NCBI GenBank assembly: GCA_029856445.1
Contig: JAHQWY010000081.1
Coordinates: 1 to 12,279, forward strand
Direction: 5' to 3'
Source: Promethearchaeia archaeon
GTDB taxonomy: Archaea > Asgardarchaeota > Lokiarchaeia > Sigyniarchaeales > SOKP01
DNA length: 12,279 nt
The translations under genes were made by a program, and so were the position numbers. This document shows positions 6,181 to 12,279 of this stretch, one piece after another. The first letter of the stretch is position 1, and every line of letters starts with the position of its first letter. The notes beneath the pieces are model-generated. The model did no database searches. It was not told the origin of the DNA and saw only the letters and a program-made list of their open reading frames with translations.

Positions 6181-7158
6181 GTGGCATATGAAGAAATCTC
6201 AAAAGTTCATAAGGAACTTGGTAAATTAATACAAGAACGTTTTGAGGTAAGAGGAAAGATAACTCGAGAATTTGCGACTCAAAAAGGCATCCAGCTTAGA
6301 GATATTGCTTCAGGAAATTTAGATCCAAAAACTATGTTAGAGCTCAATCGATATACTTCAAAGATTATGGGAGAAGAAAGAATAAAAAAAATCCCTATGG
6401 ATATAAAAATCGATCAATTTAAAATTGGCAATATTGCTGCTGAATGGATTTCCGTTCCTGGAGCTCATGAAGATCAAGTGTTTTTGAATTTATTTGGTGG
6501 CGGATATATCATGAGTACTTTTATAGGCAGTAGACTGATACTATATCAGATTTCGCGAGCTACAAATTTACGATGCTTAAGTATTGAGTACCGTTTGGCA
6601 CCAGAACATCCATTCCCAGCAGCTTTAAATGATTCAATCGAAGCATACAAATGGCTATTATCGAATGGCTTCGACCCGAAAAAGATTTTTATTGGTGGTC
6701 AGTCAGCAGGCGGCGGATTAGCAATTGCAACTATGTTAAAACTAAGAGAGTTAAATTTACCACTTCCAGCAGGAGCAATTTTGATGTCCGCATGGGCAGA
6801 TCTTACGGGAAGTGGAAAATCAATTATTGAAAACCAAAAGTTTGAGCCGTTAATAAAAGATGGATTAGTTAATATGGCAAGATCATATGCTCAGAAAGAA
6901 TCCCTTAATAATCCGTTGATATCCCCCATCTTTGCTAATATGAAAGGATTACCTCCATTATTAATACAGGCAGGAGGCATTGAAGCATTAGTAGATGATT
7001 CAAACTCTTTAGCCGATGGAGCAAAAAAAGCTGGAGTAGAGGTTAAACTTGAAATTTATGAAAACATGACCCATGTTTTTCAAACTTTTGGAGATGATCT
7101 GCCTGAGAGTAGGAAAGCATTTGAAAGCATAAATGATTTCGTTCAAAAATTAATCTGA
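6181..7158 (+). CDS. Hormone-sensitive-lipase-type esterase, FGGG variant
   Basis: This 325-residue alpha/beta hydrolase_3 protein is a paralog of the divergent gene at 4733-5815. The triad is S175 in GGQSAGGG, D272 in EALVDDSN, and H298 in NMTHVFQTF. The family's YRLAPEHPFPAALND block is at 137-151. The oxyanion motif reads FGGGY (105-109): the three glycines remain, but the nearly invariant His is Phe. The partner paralog has the opposite defect (HGSA). The chosen start is GTG 6181, because a TATA-like box lies about 30 bases upstream and the helical cap begins there. The first in-frame ATG is about codon 52 and would cut off most of the cap. The gene ends 96 bases before the type B carboxylesterase on the same strand. 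It probably hydrolyses short-chain esters in the cytoplasm; substrate unknown. Confidence 0.87.
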   Translation: MAYEEISKVHKELGKLIQERFEVRGKITREFATQKGIQLRDIASGNLDPKTMLELNRYTSKIMGEERIKKIPMDIKIDQFKIGNIAAEWISVPGAHEDQVFLNLFGGGYIMSTFIGSRLILYQISRATNLRCLSIEYRLAPEHPFPAALNDSIEAYKWLLSNGFDPKKIFIGGQSAGGGLAIATMLKLRELNLPLPAGAILMSAWADLTGSGKSIIENQKFEPLIKDGLVNMARSYAQKESLNNPLISPIFANMKGLPPLLIQAGGIEALVDDSNSLADGAKKAGVEVKLEIYENMTHVFQTFGDDLPESRKAFESINDFVQKLI

Positions 7159-7223
7159 TCACAGAGTTATTAAAGATTTGAAGTTCTAAATGAGAATAAT
7201 TAATAAGCTTAAGAAAGATAGAA

Positions 7224-7233
7224 TTATAAAATA
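7224..7233 (+). promoter_or_regulatory. TATA-like box of the type B carboxylesterase gene
   Basis: TTATAAAATA is centred about 27 bases before GTG 7255, which allows a leaderless transcript. A GAGATGGT at 7241-7248 could instead act as a weak Shine-Dalgarno if the gene is cotranscribed with the esterase upstream. Confidence 0.4.
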
Positions 7234-7254
7234 AATTAAAGAGATGGTATAATA

Positions 7255-8763
7255 GTGGAGAACGAGATAATTATTGACACCAAACAGGGAAAAATTAAAG
7301 GGTATGAAAGACTTGGGATAAAAAAATTCAAAGGGATTCCGTATGCAGAACCACCTGTCGGAGAACTCAGATTCAAACCCTCCATCCGAAAAAATCCTTG
7401 GAGCGGAGTACTCGATTGTACAAAATTCGGTCCCGATGTTCCCCAGAGAGAGTCGTTTTTTACACCTCAACCACGTCCATTACAAGATGAAGAGAAATGC
7501 TTAACTTTAAACGTTTGGACGCCGGAAATCGATGATACTAAGCGTCCCGTTTTATTTTGGATACATGGTGGAGGTTTTTCTTTTGGTAGTGGTTCAAGAA
7601 CGGATGGAACGCATTTGGCAAAACTTGGTAATGCAGTTATCGTTTCAATAAATTATCGTCTTGGAATATTTGGTTATATTTTCATTCAAGATGAAATTGC
7701 GAATTTAGGACAATTAGATCAAATCACAGCGCTTCAATGGGTTCGAGATAATATCATGCTTTTTGGGGGTGACCCGAACAATGTGACAATTTTTGGTGAA
7801 TCTGCTGGTGGAGCAGCAGTTTCTACTTTAATGGCTATGCCTCCAGCAAAAGGATTGTTTAATCGGGTAATTTCTCAAAGTGGAGCTGCTCATCCTAGCT
7901 GGTTTAATCCTAAACGTGGAGTTAGAGGAGCTGAACATATCATGACTGAGCTAGGTATAAAAAAGCTCGATATTGAAGCATTAAAAAAAGTACCAACACA
8001 AAAAATAGTGGAAGTCCAAACCAAAATGGAATTAGATGCTCGTGCAAAGGGTAGGAATTTTCCATATGGCATTTATATCGATGGTAAAACATTACTAAAA
8101 CATCCACTTGAAGCGATTCGGGAAGGCTTCGCCTCTGATGTGGAACTTATAGTAGGTACAAATCAGGATGAAACGAAATTATATACAGCCATAAGACCTC
8201 CAAGGGAAATTCTGGATGAAGAGGGTTTATTTAAAAGAACAAATAGGATGATAAGTCTTTTTAATCAAGATGAATCTATGACTCGGAAAATAATCGAGAC
8301 CTACAAAAAAACACGGGAGGGTACTCTGCCCACAGACCCCCAGGGAATTTTGGACGCAATATCAACAGATTACAGATTTAGAATTTCTGGTATACGATTA
8401 GCAGAAGCTCAATGTAAACACCAACCTAACGTCTTTTCTTATCTTTTTACATATAAATCACCTGAAATGGGTGGTAAATTAGGCGCTTGTCATGTACTCG
8501 AAATTGCTTTTGTTTTTGGAACACTTGGCGATAAAGCAAGAGGAATTACACCGAAAAAAACAAAAGAAACCGGCATTTTAAGTGAAAAGATGATGAACTC
8601 TTGGATTTCATTTGCGCATGACGGAAATCCTAACCATGAGAGCATTCCCAAATGGAATCCTTATGACCTTAAAAATCGATCTACAATGTTCTTTGGCACT
8701 GAAGTAAAATTAGTAGACGATCCTTTCAAGACAGAGCGATTGGTATGGGAACGAATTTTTTAA
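7255..8763 (+). CDS. Type B carboxylesterase (COesterase family)
   Basis: This 502-residue protein has the normal length of the type B carboxylesterase/lipase family (PF00135, related to para-nitrobenzyl esterase). Motifs in order are FKGIPYAEPPVGELRF (25-40), EKCLTLNVW (80-88), HGGGFSFGSG (104-113, oxyanion hole intact), NYRLGIFGY (133-141), nucleophile S183 in FGESAGG, acid E306 in GTNQDETKL, and base H413 in GACHVLEIAFVFG. All catalytic residues are present. There is no signal peptide, so it should act in the cytoplasm on uncharged esters; the natural substrate is unknown. GTG 7255 is the natural start because the family's N-terminal strand (IIIDTKQGKIKGYE) begins at once. The family is common in bacteria and eukaryotes and, to my knowledge, uncommon in archaea. 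It lies downstream of the HSL-type esterase on the same strand, possibly cotranscribed. Confidence 0.92.
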   Translation: MENEIIIDTKQGKIKGYERLGIKKFKGIPYAEPPVGELRFKPSIRKNPWSGVLDCTKFGPDVPQRESFFTPQPRPLQDEEKCLTLNVWTPEIDDTKRPVLFWIHGGGFSFGSGSRTDGTHLAKLGNAVIVSINYRLGIFGYIFIQDEIANLGQLDQITALQWVRDNIMLFGGDPNNVTIFGESAGGAAVSTLMAMPPAKGLFNRVISQSGAAHPSWFNPKRGVRGAEHIMTELGIKKLDIEALKKVPTQKIVEVQTKMELDARAKGRNFPYGIYIDGKTLLKHPLEAIREGFASDVELIVGTNQDETKLYTAIRPPREILDEEGLFKRTNRMISLFNQDESMTRKIIETYKKTREGTLPTDPQGILDAISTDYRFRISGIRLAEAQCKHQPNVFSYLFTYKSPEMGGKLGACHVLEIAFVFGTLGDKARGITPKKTKETGILSEKMMNSWISFAHDGNPNHESIPKWNPYDLKNRSTMFFGTEVKLVDDPFKTERLVWERIF

Positions 8764-8768
8764 ATTCT

Positions 8769-8792
8769 AATTTTTTTTAACCTTTTCTTTTT
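8769..8792 (+). terminator. T-rich terminator after the carboxylesterase gene
   Basis: T8, CCTTTTC and T5 tracts begin within 8 bases of the stop codon, with no stem-loop, as expected for an archaeal terminator. The following spacer to 8907 holds a weak TATA candidate, TTTATGTTAAAT, at 8872-8883. That is centred about 30 bases before the next ATG. Confidence 0.5.
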
Positions 8793-8907
8793 AACTAAGA
8801 TATTAAATTTCAATCCTATTCGATTTAATTCATAATATTTTGCCAAACTCTTTTAAACAACTTTATCTTCCTTTATGTTAAATCCAATTAATTTCACTTG
8901 AAAAAAG

Positions 8908-10935
8908 ATGCTAAAGTTAATGCCAGAAGAATTGGTCCGAGCAGAACAACTAATATTTGAAGGAAAAGAGGAGGAAGCACTTGAAATAATTACTAATTTT
9001 GAGAAAAAGGATAACCTTACACCAGAGGAACGGTTATCATCACTTATTTTAAAAGGTTGGATGGTGAGTTCATATACCGATAAAGTTGGTGAAACTACCT
9101 ATCAGATGAGTCAAAAACTGGGTAAAGACTATGAGTCTGTGGAAGCTCTCATCCTAAACGCATCTGAGAGCCTTTTTAACAGTAAATTTGATAAGGCTAA
9201 AGATCTTTTAATAAAAGCTGAAAACTTATTTAGTTCCCTAACTGATATATCTTCCACAGAAATTTCTAAACTAAAAGCTCATTTATTAGAAGCGGGATCT
9301 CTCATATACCTTTTAACAAATGAATATACTAAAGGATTAAAGTCAGCGACACAGTGTTTACGATTATGGAAAAGGCTAGGAAATAAATCTGGGGTGATAA
9401 CTATGCAGATAGTATTTGGTTTTACAAATATGATGTTGGGGCAATATGATATAGCTCTAGATTATGGAGAAAAATCTTTGAGCCTTTCAAAAGAATTGAA
9501 TTTTCAAATGCGTATAGCAGGAAGCTTTACTTTGATTGCAGGTGTCCATCTATATAGTGGGAATATTGATCAATCCTTAGAATACTGTAAGAAAGCTTTA
9601 TCGATAAAAGAATTAGGAAATCAGGATAAATTATATATAGCTGTTTTTTTAGGAAGAATATACCAGGTGAAAGGGGAAATTGACCGATCGTTAAGGCATT
9701 TAAAACAAGCAATTCCACTTGCAGAGAAAACAAATAGTATACATATATTAACAATGCTTCTTTCGGCTATTGGGGACGCATATAGAATTAAAAATGATTA
9801 TGAAAATGCTGAAGAATATCTTAAACGGGCTTTAACGTTTTCCCAAAAGATTGGATACCTCTTTGAAATGGGGAATCATCTTTTTGAATTATTTTTGTTA
9901 AATTATGAATATGAGTTCTATGATAAAACACATCAGTACGTAGTACAATTAAAGGAACTCGCTGATCAAACAGAAAATAGACTCAATAACCAAGCATATC
10001 TTTTGGCAAAAGCATTAGAATTGAAAGCAAGTAATAGACGACGTAATCGTGCTGATGCTGAAAAATTATTATATCAAATTGTAGAAGACAAAATTGCTTA
10101 TCCTACATCATATCATCAATCTATTATTGCTCTGTGCGATCTTCTCCTAGAGGAATTATCCTTCTACAATAATCCTGAAATATTGGCAGAAATTAATTCA
10201 CTAATTACGCGATTGCTTAATTATTCAGAAAAACAACATTCTTATAGATTTTTAGCCGAAGGGAAGTTATTACAAGCAAAAGTAGCTCTCATCGAAATGA
10301 AGATTGAATCTGCAAAGAAATTTATGACAGAAGCTCAACGGATAGCAGAGATACGTGGTTTTAACTTGTTAGCTGAAAATATTTCCACTGAACATGATAT
10401 CTTGCTTGAAAGTCAAAAAAAATGGGAAAACCTTAAAAAGGAAAATGCACCAATGTCGGAGCGGATCAAGCTTGCTTCTATTGATAAAATTATTGAAAGA
10501 TTATCTAGAAAACGTGAGATAGAAACTCCTGAGTTAATCAATGAGGAACCTATATTACTCCTTATTATGGATAATAGCGGTGTTACCTATTTCAATCACC
10601 CATTTATAGCAAATTGGGATTATAACGACCTTTTTAGCTCATTTATGTCAGCATTCAACACATTCAGTAGCGAAATCTTTTCGAAGTCTATTGATCGTAT
10701 TAGAATCGGTGAAAATACCATTTTAATAAATCCAATTGAACCATTTTTAGCTTGTTATGTCATTAAAGGTCGGTCATATCCCGCATTGCAGAAGTTAACG
10801 CGCTTTACAAAAGCCATAAGAGAAAATTCGGAAATTTGGCAGGCCCTAAATAGGTCAGTAAAGACAAGCGAGATGTTAGAACTCGATAAGCCACCTGCCC
10901 TTAAAACCGTGATCACTGAAATTTTTGTTTCATAG
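8908..10935 (+). CDS. TPR-repeat protein with a C-terminal longin/roadblock-like domain
   Basis: The 675-residue soluble protein is mostly paired helices. Clear tetratricopeptide-like units include about 176-195 (GQYDIALDYGEKSLSLSKEL), 216-235 (SGNIDQSLEYCKKALSIKEL), 256-275 and 296-315 (NDYENAEEYLKRALTFSQKI); weaker units run to about residue 500. After a charged linker, residues 545-620 look like alternating strands and one helix: ILLLIMDNSGVTYF, then FSSFMSAFNTFSSEIF, IDRIRIGENTILI and PFLACYVIKG. A final helical tail follows. This order recalls longin/roadblock-type folds and the C-terminal domain of TPR proteins that I recall as numerous in Lokiarchaeia; that comparison is inference. Such proteins would act as scaffolds or sensors. 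ATG 8908 follows a weak TATA-like box and no Shine-Dalgarno. Partial copies of its 3' end occur at 5906-6064 and perhaps 1675-1725. Confidence 0.82.
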   Translation: MLKLMPEELVRAEQLIFEGKEEEALEIITNFEKKDNLTPEERLSSLILKGWMVSSYTDKVGETTYQMSQKLGKDYESVEALILNASESLFNSKFDKAKDLLIKAENLFSSLTDISSTEISKLKAHLLEAGSLIYLLTNEYTKGLKSATQCLRLWKRLGNKSGVITMQIVFGFTNMMLGQYDIALDYGEKSLSLSKELNFQMRIAGSFTLIAGVHLYSGNIDQSLEYCKKALSIKELGNQDKLYIAVFLGRIYQVKGEIDRSLRHLKQAIPLAEKTNSIHILTMLLSAIGDAYRIKNDYENAEEYLKRALTFSQKIGYLFEMGNHLFELFLLNYEYEFYDKTHQYVVQLKELADQTENRLNNQAYLLAKALELKASNRRRNRADAEKLLYQIVEDKIAYPTSYHQSIIALCDLLLEELSFYNNPEILAEINSLITRLLNYSEKQHSYRFLAEGKLLQAKVALIEMKIESAKKFMTEAQRIAEIRGFNLLAENISTEHDILLESQKKWENLKKENAPMSERIKLASIDKIIERLSRKREIETPELINEEPILLLIMDNSGVTYFNHPFIANWDYNDLFSSFMSAFNTFSSEIFSKSIDRIRIGENTILINPIEPFLACYVIKGRSYPALQKLTRFTKAIRENSEIWQALNRSVKTSEMLELDKPPALKTVITEIFVS

Positions 10936-10970
10936 CTTTTTAAATTTTTGTTTTTAATATTTTTCTTTTC
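10936..10970 (+). terminator. T-rich terminator after the TPR gene
   Basis: Immediately after the stop codon come several T4-T5 tracts in a nearly pure pyrimidine/A stretch without a hairpin, just before the promoter-like element of metV. This separates the TPR gene from the methylenetetrahydrofolate reductase operon. Confidence 0.5.
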
Positions 10971-10989
10971 GAAAACATTACATTTTATA
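10971..10989 (+). promoter_or_regulatory. Promoter-like element of metV, shared with the TIGR04076 gene
   Basis: GAAAACATTACATTTTATA matches the element at 3270-3288 at 18 of 19 bases. Its TATA-like end is about 85 bases before ATG 11071, so it would give a leader of roughly 60 bases. A second TATA-like candidate lies closer, at 11045-11056 (TTAAAAATATAA). Confidence 0.4.
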
Positions 10990-11070
10990 ACTCAAAATAA
11001 TAAATATTATGATTAATTTCAATAATTAAAGATTATAATGAAAATTAAAAATATAAGATTGAATTAGAAA

Positions 11071-11736
11071 ATGACAATAATAACAACGAAAAAGCCTTTT
11101 GAGGAGGTTTTGGGTGCACTAAAAAACACAAAGAAGATTACTCTTGTTTCTTGTGCCAGTTGTGCTGCGATGTGTCAAACTGGTGGTACCGAAGGGGCGA
11201 AAGAAATGGCAGAGAAATTGGAACAAGAAGGATTTGAAATAATAACCGTCATAGTTCCTGAAGAAGTCTGTGATAATAGAGTAATGATGAAAGATTTTCG
11301 CAAGATTGATGAAGAATTAGGGCAAACAGATGCAATATTAACCTTAAGTTGTGGTTTAGGGGTGGCAAGCATTATTCAAGTTCTTGAAAGAAAACATCCA
11401 GAAATTCCTGTATTTATTGGCACGAATACAGAATTTATGGGCATGACTGAAAGGATTGGTAGATTTTATATGCGCTGTCGTGGATGCGGTGATTGTCTAT
11501 TGAATGAAACTGGTGGAATTTGCCCCATTACTACATGTGCTAAATCTCTTATGAATGGACCATGTGGTGGAATGGTACGTGGTAAGTGTGAAGTTGGGAA
11601 TTATGAAAAGGATTGTGGTTGGGTGTTAATTTATAACCGATTAAAAGAAATAGGAAGACTGGATCTATTTACAAAGTTGAGAGATCCAGTAGATTGGAGC
11701 GAATCAGGTCATCAACGAGAAGTAGTATGGAGGTAA
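11071..11736 (+). CDS. metV: MetV: zinc/iron-sulfur partner subunit of methylenetetrahydrofolate reductase
   Basis: This 221-residue protein matches the MTHFR C-terminal/MetV family (PF12225), which in acetogens forms a complex with MetF and passes electrons for methylene-H4F reduction. Cysteines in the N-terminal half are at 28, 31 and 35 (SCASCAAMCQTGG) and at 67 and 94 (LSCGLG). The C-terminal half has the typical cluster RCRGCGDCLLNETGGICPITTC (C136, C139, C142, C151, C156), then NGPCGG (C165), KCEV (C173) and DCGW (C182). These would hold zinc and/or iron-sulfur clusters. ATG 11071 begins directly before the first helix; there is no strong Shine-Dalgarno. The stop overlaps the Shine-Dalgarno of the MetF-like gene, so the two are cotranslated. 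The protein is a cytoplasmic part of the methyl branch of one-carbon metabolism. Confidence 0.92.
   Translation: MTIITTKKPFEEVLGALKNTKKITLVSCASCAAMCQTGGTEGAKEMAEKLEQEGFEIITVIVPEEVCDNRVMMKDFRKIDEELGQTDAILTLSCGLGVASIIQVLERKHPEIPVFIGTNTEFMGMTERIGRFYMRCRGCGDCLLNETGGICPITTCAKSLMNGPCGGMVRGKCEVGNYEKDCGWVLIYNRLKEIGRLDLFTKLRDPVDWSESGHQREVVWR
11729..11734 (+). promoter_or_regulatory. Shine-Dalgarno of the metF-like gene
   Basis: GGAGGT overlaps the metV stop codon (TAA 11734-11736) and lies 8 bases before ATG 11743. It fixes that start and points to translational coupling. Confidence 0.8.
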
Positions 11737-11742
11737 ATTGGG

Positions 11743-12279
11743 ATGGCTGAAAAAAAAGTATATTCAAAGCTAGGTGAAATGATAGAAAAGGGGGAATTCG
11801 TCTTAACTGGAGAGTTGGAACCAGAAAAAACATGCGATCTTTCACACACGATACAAGAAGCAAAAGAAATGGCACCTTATGTGGTTGCAGCAAATGTAAC
11901 TGATAGCCCCTTAGCAATAGTAACTATTAATTCGATGGCAGCATCTCATATTATTCAAAGAGAAACTGGTTTAGAATGTGTGTGGCAACTAACAGTAAGA
12001 GATTGTAATAAAATCGGAATCGCAGGGCAAATTATGGGTGCTCAAGCGTTAGGTTTACATAATGTTCTTTCACTTACGGGTGACCATACAGCGTTAGGCG
12101 ATTGTCCAGAAACCAAACCCGTCTTTGATTTAGATTCAGCAACATTAATAAAACTAGTAAGGGAGATGGTCGATAAAGGTTCCATTAATGGTCATGAAAT
12201 TGAACATCCTCCTAAACTTCACGTGGGAGGCGCAGCTAACCCTAATGCGGATCCTATGGAAGCTGAAATATTGAAAATT
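11743..12279 (+). CDS. metF: Methylenetetrahydrofolate reductase, MetF-like (cut by window end)
   Basis: From ATG 11743 the frame stays open for 179 codons to the window end. The product begins MAEKKVYSKLGEMIEKGEFV. It shows the TIM-barrel MTHFR pattern (PF02219): LTGELEP (21-27) with the likely catalytic E24, the NVTDSP strand end (51-56), WQLTVRDCN (81-89), SLTGDHTALGD (110-120), and VGGAANPNADP (161-171), the typical flavin/folate-binding 'GxAANP' loop. The enzyme reduces 5,10-methylene-H4F to 5-methyl-H4F. With MetV directly upstream, this is the MetVF arrangement of acetogens, whose electron donor is probably ferredoxin or another partner rather than NADPH alone; that is inference. The start is fixed by GGAGGT 8 bases upstream. 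The missing C-terminal part should be roughly 100-120 residues by family length. Confidence 0.92.
   Translation, partial: MAEKKVYSKLGEMIEKGEFVLTGELEPEKTCDLSHTIQEAKEMAPYVVAANVTDSPLAIVTINSMAASHIIQRETGLECVWQLTVRDCNKIGIAGQIMGAQALGLHNVLSLTGDHTALGDCPETKPVFDLDSATLIKLVREMVDKGSINGHEIEHPPKLHVGGAANPNADPMEAEILKI

Noticed and set aside
6333..6350. ATGTTAGAGCTCAAT resembles the TPR-tail block ATGTTAGAACTCGAT
   Set aside because: It is in the cap region of an intact esterase (MLELN), with no similarity on either side, so it is not taken as another relic.
1..12279. tRNA, rRNA, CRISPR arrays, insertion sequences, phage or replication origin
   Set aside because: I saw no cloverleaf-like segment, no regularly spaced repeats, no transposase or integrase, and no conserved rRNA stretch. 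A covariance-model scan would be needed to exclude small RNAs.

Overview
The window looks like a low-G+C archaeal chromosome segment, most likely from an Asgard (Lokiarchaeia-type) archaeon. The lineage is an inference from four things: A/T-rich spacers, TATA-like boxes centred about 24-30 bases before several start codons (a leaderless pattern), T-rich tracts instead of hairpin terminators, and a large TPR protein whose C-terminal domain resembles Asgard TPR/longin-like proteins as I recall them. No marker gene such as rRNA is present to prove it.

Left part (1-3105): the end of a VapB-type antitoxin gene and a complete PIN-domain VapC toxin on the plus strand, then two minus-strand genes. 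These encode a six-helix DUF998-type membrane protein and a cysteine-rich zinc-binding protein fused to a SAM-dependent methyltransferase. The DUF998 gene is bracketed by two 44-base direct repeats differing at one base (679-722 and 1714-1757).

Middle part (3310-8763): a small TIGR04076-type protein, then four alpha/beta hydrolases of three families. They are an epoxide-hydrolase-like enzyme (minus), two diverging hormone-sensitive-lipase-type paralogs (minus and plus) with altered oxyanion-hole motifs, and a type B carboxylesterase (plus). The epoxide hydrolase gene is locally much richer in G+C than its surroundings and carries a strong Shine-Dalgarno, which suggests acquisition by transfer. 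Between the diverging esterases lies an in-frame relic of the 3' end of a second TPR gene. It matches the intact TPR gene further right at 128 of 153 bases by hand count. A shorter possible relic lies at 1675-1725.

Right part (8908-12279): the 675-residue TPR protein, then a tight two-gene unit of metV and metF-like genes (the latter cut by the window end). Their products should form a methylenetetrahydrofolate reductase complex of the methyl branch of one-carbon metabolism (Wood-Ljungdahl type).

The best candidates for something new are the repeated shedding of TPR-gene 3' ends next to esterase genes, the near-identical repeats around the DUF998 gene, the degenerate oxyanion motifs in both lipase-type paralogs, and a 19-base promoter-like sequence shared by two unrelated genes. 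I found no rRNA, tRNA, CRISPR array, transposase or phage gene.
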